From positions 47,155,001 to 47,219,000 of the forward strand of contig NC_091262.1 of NCBI RefSeq assembly GCF_042477335.2: a stretch of DNA of 64,000 nt, given 5' to 3'. How positions within the stretch are numbered: position 1 is the first letter of the stretch; each line of letters begins with the position of its first letter. The notes under the pieces were generated by a model that saw nothing but the letters and a program-made list of their open reading frames with translations, was not told the origin of the DNA and did no database searches. Position numbers and translations under genes: made by a program. Below are positions 11,833 through 24,341 of the stretch, one piece after another. This stretch comes from Ovis canadensis. Taxonomy: Eukaryota > Chordata > Mammalia > Artiodactyla > Bovidae.

Positions 11833-12155
11833 TGATGTTGCTATTCAGTCGCTAAGTCATGAACGGCAGCACTCCAGGCTTCCCTGTCCTCCACTGTCTC
11901 CCGGAGTTTGCTCGAGTTCATGTCTACTGAGTCAGTGCTGCTGCCCAACCATCTCACCCTCCACGGCCCCTTCTCCTCCTGCCCTCCATCTCTCCCAGCA
12001 TCAGGTTTTTCCAATGAGCCGGCTGTTCACATCAGGTGCCCAAAGTATTGGAGCTTTAGCATCAGTCCTTCCAGTGAATATTCAGGATTGATTTCCTTTA
12101 GGATTGACTGATTTGATGCCCCTGCAATCAAAGGGATTCTCAAGAGTCTTCTCCA
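11833..12155 (-). mobile_element. BovB LINE 3' fragment
   Basis: Antisense BovB terminus (GTTGCTATTCAGTCGCTAAG) through CTCAAGAGTCTTCTCCATGT, with internal small deletions relative to the 21.8-kb copy. Confidence 0.88.
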
Positions 12156-12192
12156 TGTGGCCTACACGGGGGTTATAAACACTTTTAAGCCA

Positions 12193-12255
12193 AAAAATAT
12201 TAGGTTTGCCCAAAAGGTCGTTCGAGTTCTTCTGTAAGATGTTATGGGAGGTTTC
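12193..12255 (+). mobile_element. Mariner-type DNA transposon fragment
   Basis: ATATTAGGTTTGCCCAAAAG, GTCGTTCGAGTTCTTCTGTA and AGATGTTATGGGAG match the terminal part of the ruminant mariner family (TTAGGTTGGCCAAAAAGTTC type). Only one end is seen. Confidence 0.65.
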
Positions 12256-12879
12256 ACATAGAAAATCCAATGTTCTGGTTTCTCTCAAAAGCTCTGGCAC
12301 TGCGGGGGCCACGCTGTTGCTTGAATTGAGTTGGTGGTGCTAAGCAATGGCTGCTTTCTTGGATGGGCTATGCCCGTGCCTTCTCCACCTAGTCCCTGCC
12401 ACTTCCTATCATCTTGCCAAGGCTCCCTCTCCTCATTTGTTTCCCACCTTCTGTGGGCTGTGGGACACCGCTCTGCACAGCATCTGAGAGTGAAGCTGGA
12501 AGCAGGGAGCAGAAGTCTCAGAGGCAGGCTGTGGAAGAGCTTCAGGTCTGGGCCTCCCAGCCGTGCAGCAGAGCTCGCAGACTCGCCCACCCTCCTGCTC
12601 CCTCCTGGGAACCTACCAGCCCCCAAACGTGCACAGAACCTCCTGCTCCTGCTGAGCAGCGCAGTCCCTTCCAGGAGAGCCCTGAAGGAGCCTGGACCAG
12701 TTCCGAGCAAGGTGGCAAAGGAAAAGGGCTGCTGTCGCCCACAGAATCCAGCCCTGAAGATGTCACAGGACCAGCACAGGTGAAGAGAACGGAAAAAGGC
12801 AGGATGGTGCTGAGACTCTTAAGACCCAAGACAGTGATGAGGTAAGGTATGGGGCCAAATAAGTGAGAAGGAACCACAA

Positions 12880-13660
12880 GAAGAATATATAACTTTCAAA
12901 CCAGCAGAAGAAAATTCAATCTACACAATAAAGGAACGGGAAAGGAAAAGAAACAAAAAAGCAGTGAGAATACATGATAAGTAGAAAGCATTAAATAAGA
13001 TGGAAGAAGTAAGTCCTAATAGAATAGCAATTATAGTAATTATATAATTGGCTAAACTCCCTGATCAAGATTCAGACTCTTATATTGGATGTTTTAAAAT
13101 CCATCAATCACATCAAAATGTCTTAAAAGACACACTTAAAAAGATATATAAAGCTTAAAAGAATAAACATGCCATTAGATAAAGTGGATTAAACTGTTTC
13201 CTGTCAAAAAGCCCACTGAAACAAAAGCAAAGGGAATTTTTTTAAAGGTATGAAGACCCAGAACAAAGAGAAGAGGACAAAAAGAAAAACCCAGCAGTTA
13301 AGATATGTTAACACATAATATATGGAAATGGAAAGAGGCATTAACAGATCAGATCAGACAGGACCAGATGCTCTTTTTTTTTTTTTTAATGAACATTCAG
13401 TGAACAAAAAAGAACTCTTGGAAATTAAAAGTACAAATAGTCAAAGAAAAAATTCAACGTAAGTTTAGAAGAAATTTTTCAAAAAGTAGAACATAAAGAG
13501 ATGGATAATAGTATTAAAAAAAGAGACAGAGAGAAAATCAGAAGACCAACTTAAGAGGTCCAAAATCTGACTAATGAGTTACTGAAGGGGAGATCAGTAA
13601 AATAAGAGGGGTGAAAATTACAAAAGAAATAAAATTAGATTTCCCCAAACTGAAGAACTC
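12880..13660. other. AT-rich interval in PPCDC intron 2, probable decayed LINE
   Basis: A-rich text on the plus strand with phrases such as GAACATTCAGTGAACAAAAA and AAATTAGATTTCCCCAAACT; a T run is at 13374-13387. It has L1-like composition but no part can be placed firmly. Confidence 0.35.
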
Positions 13661-14158
13661 TCAGGCTGGAACCATCTGTTCTGCCCACGGGGCTCTGAGA
13701 AGGTGGCACGCGGTTAGGCTCAAGGAACCTGGAGTCTCACTTCCCAGCCCCCACCGAGGGTTGGTCAGAGGAGGCTGAGCCCACACCAGCTCTGGAAGCC
13801 ACATCCTCCTGAATTGACGTATACAGTGTTTGCAATCAGCAAAACCTCAGGAGTTCTTCTCCCCCATGTTGCTGCTAAACCACAAGCCCCAAACTCTACC
13901 TGCACTGTTACTTTCCCAAAAGAAGTCCCTCACACTTCCCTGGTGGATTCCACCTTCCCAGAGCTGGCCCACTGTTTTTGCTCAGTCAGTGAAGAGCTAA
14001 AATGTCAAACCTGTTCCCCCCGGCCTGTTCTCTGCCAGTACCACCGTCAATAGTCCCAAGACACAAATCCAAATCACGAAAAGAACGAGGTCAAGAGCAG
14101 AGGCCTTCCCCAAGGTCCATATGGAGCTTGGCGTGGGAAAGAATCAAGAATGAACCCT

Positions 14159-14505
14159 GGGCTTCCCTGGAGGTGCAGTGGACAAGAATCTGCCTGCCAA
14201 TGCAGGGGACACGGGTTTGCTCCCCGCTCCAGGAAGATTCCGCATACCTTGGAGCAACGAAGCCCCTGCACCACAACTACTGAGCTCACGTGCTGCCACT
14301 ACTCAAGCCAGTGTGCCTAAAGCCTGTGCTCCAGAGAAGACACGGCAAAAAATAAATAAAAAAGAGAGAGAGGCCAAGGCGATGAGAACTGCACCCTGCA
14401 TGAGAAAGTGGCCCCTGCTTACCTCAACTGGAGAAAAGTTCACACGCAGCAACCAAGACCCAGACCAGCCAAAAATAATAATAAAATAAATTAAATTTTA
14501 AAAAA
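14159..14505 (+). mobile_element. CHR-type SINE
   Basis: CTTCCCTGGAGGTGCAGTGG, TGCCTGCCAATGCAGGGGAC, ACACGGGTTTGCTCCCCGCT, GAAGCCCCTGCACCACAACT and two A-rich tails (14345-14372 and 14475-14505), the second preceded by CACACGCAGCAACCAAGACC. The second part may be a separate truncated copy. Confidence 0.8.
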
Positions 14506-14509
14506 AGAG

Positions 14510-16480
14510 AGAACGAACTTTTCCAAGTAGGACCTGTAGGTCACCAACCACAACCTCAGCACACCAGGACAAAACTTGCCCAATTCAGGAGATGAATCAC
14601 TAAAACTGGGTCAAGTCTCTTCTACCACCATTTATTCTTTTTCAAGTTCAAAAGAAAAAACTGGAAACAAAGTTAGGACTCAAGAATCCCCCACCCTACC
14701 CCACGTTATACCACTGGCCTCTGGGACCGGGCGTTGCTTCATTGTTTTTTCCAAATATGTGCATCAGTCATTTCCATCATTCTGAGTTTTCACTGCAAGC
14801 TTCAGGTCTCTCTGGTGACTTCTGGACCATATTCTTGCTTCATCTTTGGTTATTATGTCCTCCTTCCCATTTAACTGCTTTCCCAGTTCCTTCAACAGAG
14901 AGCTTCCCTGGTAGCTCTATCAGCTTCCGATCACTGCCTTCTTTTCCTTAAGGGATTACTTTCTTTTATTTCTAAGAACTTCCTGACTATCCTGGACAGT
15001 TTGCCCCTTAAGATCACCCCAATTCATTCTCTCTATTCTGAAACTTGAAAAGCTGCTTCCTGAAGAGCTAGTTGCCCTGCTCTCCCCTCTCTCCTAACTC
15101 TGCCCTGCTCTCCCCAGGCTCTCCAATCTGCCAGTTCTCAAAGTGAGGACTGTGCCTATGGCCAGCCTTCAGAAACATCCCCAGTTTGGTGATGGCCCTG
15201 TTAGGGGCTCCCTCCTCCCTGTCAGCTCTACCCTTCCCTCTACATGCCCTTCACCGTCTCCCCCGGCTCCTGGAGGAGTTCCAACCAGGGGTCCAGGTAG
15301 GCCTCCCACCCTGGTCCACTGCTGCTACTCGAGATCTTTCCCTTAAGCTCCTCTCTAGTCTCTCTGGCTACCCTCCCAGGTTACACAGTCATTGTTAGGG
15401 AGCTTCTTGGGGTCAATGTCTTTATACAGAGTTATGTGAAGAGTATGTGATGAGCCATCATTCCCAATGGCCCTCCCTTGACCCCTATAAAGCAGCCACG
15501 TCTCCTTGGCAGTGACCCTGACCCCAGTGTTGTCTGGCAGGCCCAGGCTAGTTTTTCTGGTTTTAGAGGGATGTCACTTGATACGATTCTTCAGTCCCAT
15601 AGGCTTTGTTCTTTCCTTTTCATTCACTCTGTAAAAAGGTTCTGGGAGCCAAGAGCTAGGCCCTGGGTTTCCATACACTTTTTTTTTTCTTCACAAAAAA
15701 GGCATGTCATGTTACCTTCTGAGATACTAAATAACTTGGACTATTCATTCACCCCGACCTTTCCCTTAGCAAATGCTAAGGAGCCTTGGCAGAGCAGAAA
15801 ACTCCTGAGGACAGGAACCCTCCTTGGCTTCCTCTTACACCCTTCTGGGTCCAAAGAGAAGCAAGGCTGGACATTAAAACAGTTTCTCACACACTTCAGA
15901 GTTCCTGAAAGGCAGCTCTGTGCTTGGCCCCCTGGTGACAGCCCTGCCAACAGTTTCTGTCTTAATATTTTTAACCTGAGCCTCTGTGTGATGTGACCAA
16001 GGCATGGCCAGGCCCTATAGTATAAGCTGCCTACATTTTGCTTAGCATGTATGGAGATTCCTTCCTGAAACTAGTTGGAAAGTCTGGCGTTCTTTCTCTG
16101 TTGAAAACACATCAGCAATCCCATCTGGGGTCCTGGAGAGTCAGGGAGGGGAAATGGGAAACAGAATTTGGGGCAATTCCTCTACTTCTACGGTTAGGTC
16201 CCTGGCCTGGCCCAGGCTCCTTCTGGAGCAGGTATCAAAGGGACCTGTGGAAAAACATTTTCACAGCCACAGATGAGATCAATCCCATGGCTTGAATGTC
16301 CACCTCCGCTCTCATCTCTGGCCTCTACTCATTACAATCATGAGCTAGATGCACCCTTCCTCAAGTGTAACAATCAAAAATGACATTGTCCAGGGTTCCC
16401 TGGGAGGCAAAACTGCCCCGATGGAGAACCACCACTCTATAGAAATCAGCTAACACAATTCTCTGCAGCGAAGAAAACAC
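14510..16480. other. PPCDC intron 2 interior, no gene or recent repeat seen
   Basis: Mixed pyrimidine-rich sequence. The largest plus-strand frame (15478-15996) has no family resemblance I recognise and is treated as chance. Nothing else is supported. Confidence 0.4.
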
Positions 16481-16486
16481 GTCACA

Positions 16487-16650
16487 TCTGTGCTGTCCAG
16501 TATGGCGGCCTCCAGCCACACATGGCTACTGAACACGTGAGGTGTGGTTGGTGTGACAAGGAGAACCGAACTTCTGGTTTTATTTCAATAATTTAAATTT
16601 GAATGCAGCTAGCGGCTACTGTATTATATACCACAGCTCTGGTATAGATA
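16487..16650. mobile_element. hAT-type (MER1-group) DNA transposon remnant
   Basis: GTGCTGTCCAGTATGGCGGC, CCACACATGGCTACTGAACA and the AT-rich remainder resemble a common nonautonomous mammalian hAT element. Boundaries are approximate. Confidence 0.5.
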
Positions 16651-17604
16651 AGTAGAGAACAGCCCCAGCTGGAACCCCTAGCTGAGTGGTTAGAAAAGAG
16701 CAGGGATTCCTACAGGGCATGCGACTATGGCTCCACAGGAGACTGACAAGGACTCTCCGAGGAAGCACCAGCCATGACCTGACCTGGCACAAGGCGAGGA
16801 GTCCAGAGCTCTGGGGGCTTAGTCCTCTGGCTGTCTCGCAGCAGAAGACCATGACACTGGGCCTCCCAGTGTTGACACTGGCAGTGCCTGGGGCCTAGGG
16901 GCCAGCCAAGCAGCTGGCATGACCCTGAGTGTGGGGGTGGCAGGTATGCTGTAGACAAAAGGGCTCTGGGTGCAGTCAGCACATGGGGTTGGGGGGAAGC
17001 TATGGAGGAGGAAGCCTCATTAACAAATCCCCGAGGGAGTTCCAGTTGGCTGAGTGGGTGTCCCAGTGGCTCACCATGATATCTCTCCACTTGACAGACA
17101 TTTACTGAGCCCACTACACACACAGCAGCCAGAGCTGGTAGGGGCTTAGGTGTCTGTCTATCAAGTGGATGGGTGATACATGACCCCTGACTACAAAGCA
17201 AGGTGGACCAGGCAGGAGTTCACACCTGCCTGGGGATTCTCATCCTCACGGCTGTGGTTAGGTGGAGTAGAGAATGCCCGTAATCTGAGCTCTCGAGTCC
17301 GCTTGCTGATGGTTGTCAAGAAACCTGGTCTTGAGCCCAGTTCTGCCAGCCCACTGGCTGGGGGATCTCGCACGAATGCTTTCTCTCTGGCCTGGTTTCC
17401 CTCCTGAGCCAGGAGCCATCTGGACCATAGGGCCTCCAAGAGCCCCTCCAGCTCACTATACCATCCTAACCTTCTTGTGACCCTTACCCTTTCCCACCAG
17501 GCTCTGCCATTCTCTCTTCTGTCTCCAAACTGGCCTCTGGGGGAGCTGCTATTCTCGGCACATGGCCCTTCCTGCCATTCAAGTAGGACCAGGCTGCCAG
17601 TCTC

Positions 17605-17824
17605 TCTGTGCATGCGTGCTAAGTCACTTCACTCATGTCGGACTCTTTGCAACGCTGTGGACTGCAGCCCGCCAGGTACCTGTCCATGGGATTCTCCAGG
17701 CAAGAATACTGGAGTGGGTCGCCGTGCCTTCCTCCAGGGGAATATTCCTGACCCAGGGATCGAACCTGTGTCTCTTAGGTTTCCTGCACTGGCAGACAGG
17801 TTACCACTAGTGCCACCTGGAAAG
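17605..17824 (-). mobile_element. Full-length Bov-tA SINE
   Basis: Antisense copy with both parts: the 3' unit (CGTGCTAAGTCACTTCACTC, CAAGAATACTGGAGTGGGTC) and the tRNA-derived head (CCCAGGGATCGAACCTGTGT, CCTGCACTGGCAGACAGGTT). About 220 bp. Confidence 0.93.
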
Positions 17825-18424
17825 CACTCAATCCCTCTGCGCACTTCCCTGACTAAAGAAATTTCTCAAGAATGAAGCTAGAGCAGCCAACTGCAGAGGC
17901 TCTCCCTCGGGACGCTGTTCTGGAGTATCAGAGAAGGACCCTGGTGCAGGAGCCCAGGGCTGGCTGCCTCTGTGGCCTGTAGAACTCACTCCCCGGGGGA
18001 GCAGGCCAGAGAAGGATGGGGCCAGCCAAGCCAGCGGAAGCCCAAATAAGTGCCTCAGAGTACAACAGCTGAACCAGTTTCCACAGCAGGACCACAGAGC
18101 AGGCAGGTGGTCCCTGCCTGGAAAGAAAGGAAAACCTCAAACCAGGCCATGTTTCTTCTGCTCTCCTTTCCTCAATGAGAAGTATTAAAAAAAAAAAAGC
18201 ATAAAATCACAAAAAACACTCCATGATATCCCCAGCAAAAGCTCCACTGACTTTAAAAACTAAAGTAAGTACACACAGAGCTTAGAAAATCAAAATAGAA
18301 CAGAAAGACGTAAAATCCAAGTCTCTCGTCCTGCCCCCATCTAGCCACAAGGGTAATCACCTCCAGAGGGAAAATCGCAACCAGTTAACCTAGACATGTC
18401 AACACACAAAAGGAATACTATATG

Positions 18425-19345
18425 CCAGCAGTGGGCAAAATTTTTCTATAAAGGGCCAGATACTATTTTAGGCTTTGTTACAACTACTGTACTCTGTAGT
18501 AGCAAGCCTGTAGCATTTAGTTGTTGCTGTTGGTCTAAGTTGTGTCTGACTCTGTGACCCCACAGACTGTAGCCCACCAGGCTCCTCTGTACTCCACTAT
18601 CTCCCAGGTTTGCTCAAATTCATGTTCACTGAATCGGTGATGCTATCTAACCATCTCCTCCTCTGCTGCCCCTTTCTCCTTTGGCCTTCAATCTTTCCCA
18701 GCATCAGGGTCTTTTGCAAATGAGTAGACTCTTCACATCAGCCAAAGTATCAAAGCTTCGGTTTCAGCATCAGTCCTCCTAATGAATATTCAGCACTGAT
18801 TTCCTTTAGGATTGACTGGTTTGATCTCCTTGCAATCCAAGGGACTCTCAAGAGTCTCCTCCAGCATCACAATTTGAAAGCATCAAGCTTTCATGGTCCA
18901 ACTTTCAAATCCATACATGACTACTGGAAAAACCATAGCTCTGACTATATGGACGTTTGTTGGCAAAATGATATCTCTGCTTTTTAATATGCTGTCTAGG
19001 TTTGTCAGAGTGAACAAGCGTCTTAATTTCACGGCTGCAGTCACCATCTGCAGTGATACTGGAGCCCAAGAAAATAAAATCTGTCACTGCTTCCATTTTT
19101 CCCCTTCTATTTGCCATGAAGTGATGGTCATAGGCAATACTTAAATGAGTGGGTATGGATGTGTCCCAATAAAATGTTACAGACACTGAAATAAAATTTT
19201 ATATAATTTTATGTGTCACAAAATAGTTTTCTTTTGATTTTTTTCAACCATCTTAAAAGGTAAATAGTTTATATTTGTATGGTTTACAGGCCATACAAAA
19301 ACAGACCACAAGACTGTGGCCAATGGGCCACACTTGGCTAACCTC
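18425..19345. mobile_element. hAT-type DNA transposon split by a BovB insertion
   Basis: The left piece 18425-18515 (GTGGGCAAAATTTTTCTATA, AAGGGCCAGATACTATTTTA, GGCTTTGTTACAACTACTGT) and the right piece 19131-19345 (GGCAATACTTAAATGAGTGG, GTCCCAATAAAATGTTACAG, CCAATGGGCCACACTTGGCT) are consecutive parts of one MER1-group element. The BovB lies between. Confidence 0.75.
18517..19130 (-). mobile_element. BovB LINE 3' fragment inside a hAT element
   Basis: Antisense, starting GTTGTTGCTGTTGGTCTAAG at the element 3' end and ending inside the sequence opposite the GITSWQ-region (TTTGCCATGAAGTGATGG). Frame remnants on the minus strand match BovB. It is 5'-truncated. Confidence 0.9.
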
Positions 19346-19429
19346 AGCACCTTGTTCATTTCACCTGTATCCTGAGGACTGCCCCACAGCAGCACATGAG
19401 ATCCACCCAGGCTCCTAAATGGCTGCCTT

Positions 19430-19640
19430 GGATTCCATCAAGAGGTTGAACCATAACTGGCCCACAGTTCTACTGCTGGATATTTGGTTTGTTTCCATTT
19501 TAAAATTATAAACGGTGCTAAAATGAACATGCTTGTGCATTTACTGAGCTTCCGTACCCCTACAGGGTTCAATCCTATGGGTGAATCAAGGCCTGTGACC
19601 ATTTTTGGTTTCTCCAGATATTGCCCAACAGTCCTCCAGA
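19430..19640 (+). repeat. L1-like remnant
   Basis: CTGCTGGATATTTGGTTTGT, TTCCATTTTAAAATTATAAA, CGGTGCTAAAATGAACATGC and CAGATATTGCCCAACAGTCC follow the pattern of an old mammalian L1 segment. Confidence 0.5.
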
Positions 19641-19649
19641 AAACCAGAA

Positions 19650-21630
19650 AAGATTTCATTCTGCACATATGCAGGCCCTCCTCCCTCACTTCTTAACAGT
19701 CCTGAACGTCCTGACAGGCATTCTGGAAACTCAACGTTCTCTAAGCCAAAGGTCTGCCAACTTCCTGGGTGGGAGATTTTCCCCACTTTCAGAAATCCTC
19801 TTCTGGCTTTCAGCCCTGCTGACACCTGCCCAGCAAAAGCAGACAGAGGTGTCTGTCTTCTCCGCAGTGAGGAGGGTGTCAACCAAAGGGCACAAACTGA
19901 CTGAGCTGACTGCTCAATTACAGGACAATTACAGAATGCAAAACAGCCACAGCCCCTACATCCCAGGACCTTCTCTCAGGCTGTCTTTGGGTCCTAGGCC
20001 TTTCTGCCCTCACATCTAGAATCTCCTAGCCCTGACGCCAGGAGAGGCCTTAGAAATCAATCAGTTGATTATCCAGCCCCCACTTTACGGCAGGGATAAG
20101 AAAACTGAGGCCATAAAAAAGATCTGACCTGCCCAGAGTCCCAGCATGAGAAATCCTCTCTGCGTAGCAGCCTCTCTCGAGGGAGGGCTGGCCAGCCCCA
20201 CCACATCCAACTCCTCCCACCTCTCATACAGGCTCCAAGGCTTCTCTGCAGGTGGCCACTCTGGATGATGGCTGGTGTGTGAGGCAGCAATCCAAATTCC
20301 TTCCTACCCCTCACTCCCTCAGTCTCTCTGGTCTGGCTCCAGGTCAGTGGTCCTCCTGGGAAGTCTGAACACACTGATGAATCAGCAGTTGTGAGCCAGG
20401 TCTGTAGAATCACCCAGTTCCTTGCCGCCCACAGCCCAGCTGCTTTTGCTAGCTGTTTGCTGGTCAAAATCTAGGGATCCCCAGGGAGCTCAGGAAAGCA
20501 TGTGAACACATGACTTAGGCAAAGAGTTGAGGAGGACTGCTCCAAGGCACAAAGACTACTCCTAGGGGGTGACTCAGAAGGAGGGCACTGGGGAGATCAG
20601 TTCCATCAGGGAGTAGGGGGCAGGGTGGGGGTGAGGGAGGGAAGGCCACCACCCTGGGACCAACACAAGGCAAGCAGGGATCCCCCGAGGGTTACCCACT
20701 GGGCCACTCTAGGAGATGTCTACCCACAGGAAGGGAGGGCCGCGGGCCCCCCCACAGCAGCAGATAGACATGGTTCCCCGGCTCCTCTCACGTGGGCTGC
20801 CTCAACAACCCCAGCACCCCACACAAATGGCTGCCCTAAAGGACACGACGACGAGGGAAGAGGAGAGGGTGAAGGGCAGGAAACACACACCGTTAAGTGC
20901 TTCCGTGTGCCAGGAGCTGTGCCCAGGCGTTGGCGCAAGACGACAAGTTGTTTCAGCTCTGCCCCCCTCCCTTGACGGCAGCCTGAGGGGATGGGTGACA
21001 GTCCTCATCTTTATTTTAAAATGACAAAGGCAGGCCCCCAGAGGCTAACTCCGGGAGTCCTCCCTGCTAGATCACTGCCCTTCTGGAGTTGTTCAGCTTC
21101 AACTCCAGCTGGAGAGGGGGCGCCAAGTCCTGTTCCAGATGTGGCCTGTCGGCAACAGAGGCTAGACTAAAAGGCCAGGGGCCGGCTGGAGAGCCTCCCT
21201 GCTCCAGGCAACCCTCTCCTCACACCCGGCTAAATGTTAGCCCAGTGGGATGGCAGGAAGCGGTAGAGCTGCCATTTCCCTCTGCTCTGAGGCTGCCCAT
21301 CTGTTTCCTGGGATAGGACTCCCTGCCCCCATCCGGCCCCAGGCCGGAAATTCACTTGCTCTGGGGCTATGGGAAAAGGGAACTGCATGGCTCCCTCTCT
21401 CCCCAGAGGGCAGCGGCAGAGGCTGCCTCCCGCCCTCAAGGTTCTCACTAGCCAGCTCCTACTGAGGGTTCTGGGTACACGAGCAGGGGGCAGGCCAAAG
21501 TGGTTCCTGCCCCACCAGCACCACTGCCCAGCCTCAGAGCAGCCACAACACCCTCCCCTCTTCTGGCCTGACTGGCATCCCTGGCTGCCTGGAGGGTGAG
21601 GTAAGGGGGTGACTTTCTGGGTATAAGTTT
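19650..21630. other. PPCDC intron 2 interior, no gene seen
   Basis: GC-rich, apparently unique sequence with a probable MIR trace at 20060-20150 (ACTTTACGGCAGGGATAAGA) and a poly(A) run at 21642-21659. Many overlapping chance frames reflect GC content only. Confidence 0.45.
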
Positions 21631-21812
21631 GCGGAAAGTTTAAAAAAAAAAAAAAAAAAGGTTTCCCGCCCCTGCCTGTGAGTCACGACATGGTCATCTG
21701 CAAGTGAGCACTGCCCCCTGCTGGACGCTTTGGGTACACCCACCTGTGTCACTCTGACTTAAGTGCTGAGCAGACATAATCGAGGAAAAAGCACACTCTG
21801 CGCCCTAGCAGT

Positions 21813-23293
21813 TTTCAGTTCAGTTCAGTTCAGTCGCTCAGTCATGTCCAACTCTCTGTGACCCCATGAATCCCAGCACACCAGGGCTCCCTGTCCATCA
21901 CCAACTCCCGGAGTTCACTCAAACTCACATCCATCGAGTCCGTGATGCCATCCAGCCATCTCATCCTCTGTCGTCCCCTTTTTCTCCTGCCCGCAATCCC
22001 CCCCAGCATCAGAGTCTTTTCCAGTGAGTCAACTCTTCGCATGAGGTGGCCAAAGGACTGGAGTTTCAGCTTTAGCATCATTCCCTCCAAAGAACACCCA
22101 CAGCTGATCTCCTTTAGAATGAACTGGTTGAATCTCCTTGCAGTCCAAGGGACTCTCAAGAGTCTTCTCCAATGCCACAGTTCAAAAGCATCAATTCTTT
22201 GGCGCTCAGCCTTCTTCACAGTCCAAATCTCACATCCATACATGACCACAGGAAAAACCATAGCCTTGACTAGATGGACCTTTGTTGGCAAAGTAATAGC
22301 TCTGCTTTTGAATATGCTATCTAGGTTGGTCATAACTTTTCTTCCAAGGAGTAAGCGTCTTTTAATTTCATGGCTGAAATCACCATCTGCAGTGATTTTG
22401 GAGCCCCCCCAAAATAAAGCGTGACACTGTTTCCACTGTTTCCTCATCTATTTGCCATGAAGTGATGGGACCAGATGCCATGATCTTCGTTTTCTGAATG
22501 TTGAGCTTTAAGCCAACTTTTTCACTCTCCTCTTTCATTTTCATCAAGAAGCTTTTTAGTTCCTCTTCACTTTTTGCCATAAGGGTGGTGTCATCTGCAT
22601 ATCTGAGGTTATTGATATTTCTCCCAGCAATCCTGATTCCAGCTTGTGCTTCTTCCAGCCCAGCATTTCTCATGATGTACTCTGCATATAAGTTAAATAA
22701 GCAGGGTGACAATATACAGTCTCGACGTACTCCTTTTCCTATTTGGAACCAGTCTGTTTTTCCATGTCCAGTTCTAACTGTTGCTTCCTGACCTGCATGT
22801 AGGTTTCTCAAGAGGCAGGTCAGGTGGTCTGGTATTCCCATCTCTCTCAGAATTTTCCACAGTTTATTGTGATCCACACAGTCAAAGGCTTTGGCATAGT
22901 CAATAAAGCAGAAATAGATGTTTTTCTGGGACTCTCTTGCTTTTTCCATGATCCAGCGGATGTTGGCAATTTGATCTCTGGTTCCTCTGCCTTTTCTAGA
23001 ACCAGCTTGAACATCTGGAAGTTCACAGTTCAGGTACTGCTGAAGCCTAGTTTGCAGAATTTTGAGCATCACTTTACTAGCGTGTGAGATGAGTACAACT
23101 GTGTGGTAGTTTGAGCATTCTTTGGCATTGCCTTTCTTTGGGATTGGAATGAAAACTGACCTTTTCCAGTCCTGTGGCCACTGCTGAGTTTTCCAAATTT
23201 GCTGGTATATTGAGTGCAGGACTTCCACAGCATCATCTTTCAGGATCTGAAATAGCTCAACTGGAATTCCATCAGCTGCACTAGCTTTGTTCA
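21813..23293 (-). mobile_element. BovB LINE, 5'-truncated, ~1.5 kb with RT remnant
   Basis: The 3' end is at the left (GTTCAGTTCAGTTCAGTCGC). On the minus strand a frame from 23297 carries RT motif A (FIDYAKAFDCVDH) and motif C (YADDTTLMA). A seven-C run near 22405-22411 shifts the frame, and the remainder continues in the frame 22447-21842 with the [11 protein letters not shown] and [13 protein letters not shown] segments. This is the C-terminal half of the RTE-type polyprotein, without the endonuclease. It is a dead copy. Confidence 0.95.
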
Positions 23294-23636
23294 ACACCCC
23301 GCAAAACTAACATCACAAATTGTGTCAAAGGTCATGTGTGGTTCCCCAGCCTGGTCAAGATTCTCTTCTTAACCAAACATTAGTCAGTCTCTTTTGAGCC
23401 ACTTTGCAACTAGGCCTGTCCCCAGGCTTCATCCTCCTGAGCACGATTCCTGCTGCTACACTGGTTTACTAGCCAGAATCTCACACCCTCGCTATGTGAT
23501 CAGTCTGGATATCTCACCAGGCTCCTCATTCCCCAACACTCCCTAGACAACGTGTGATCACCTGGGCTGCCTTCAGAGAGAATCAGCCAGGACAGTATGC
23601 TAAAATCTCCCTTAGCCTGATGTTTCTTCTTAATTT

Positions 23637-23669
<33 letters not shown>

Positions 23670-23671
23670 CA
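23637..23671. repeat. (TACA)n(CA)n microsatellite
   Basis: Four TACA units followed by about ten CA units; a short, probably polymorphic, simple repeat in PPCDC intron 2. Confidence 0.95.
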
Positions 23672-24071
23672 CTCCTTGGCTACAAAGCTTCACTTTTCCT
23701 TGCTGTATTCATAATTAAACCCAATTCTATACTGAGGTCTAATTTCCCTTATCACAATAGTTTTCCTGAATAAAATCCTACTTCTGGTCTTTCTTTAATA
23801 CATCAAGTGAACAAAACCACATGGGCTGAGGCAGGCTAGGAAGGCTTTTATGTGAAGTGTTTGTGAAGAAACTGAAAGGGCAAGGAAGAGTAGGGAGGGT
23901 GGCACAGCCTGGAAGGGGCTGGCCCAAAGGAAAGGCCATCAGGGGCTGCTAGGAGGAACAGACCAACAAAGGGCCTAGGATATATGAAGAAGTAGGGTTA
24001 TCACTTGTTGGCTTTCACAGTTTTTAAAGCCTTCAACTTTTCCCACAAAAGAATCTGCCCTGGAACCCCAT

Positions 24072-24341
24072 GCTGCTGCTAAGTCGCTTCAGTCGTGTCC
24101 GACTCTGTGCGACCTCAGAGACGGCAGCCCACCAGGCTCCCCCATCCCTGGGATTCTCCAGGCAAGAACACTGGAGTGGGTTGCCATTTCCTTCTCCAAT
24201 GCATGAAAGTGAAAAGTGAAAGTGAAGTCGCTCAGTCGTGTCCGACTCTTAACGACCCCATGGATTGCAGCCCACCAGGCTCCTCCATCCATGGGATTTT
24301 CCAGGCAAGAGTACTGGAGTGGGGTGCCATTGCCTTCTCCG
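24072..24341 (-). mobile_element. Dimeric Bov-A2 SINE with 10-bp target duplication
   Basis: Antisense dimer: GCTGCTGCTAAGTCGCTTCA at the left (tail), two homologous units joined by a GTGAAAAGTGAAAGTGAAG linker, ending GCCATTGCCTTCTCCG. It is flanked by GGAACCCCAT at 24062-24071 and 24342-24351. Confidence 0.95.

Noticed and set aside
21842-23297. Reverse-transcriptase-like frames as a host gene
   Set aside because: They belong to a truncated BovB LINE with a frameshift and no endonuclease; the same protein text occurs in the copies at 52 and 57 kb.
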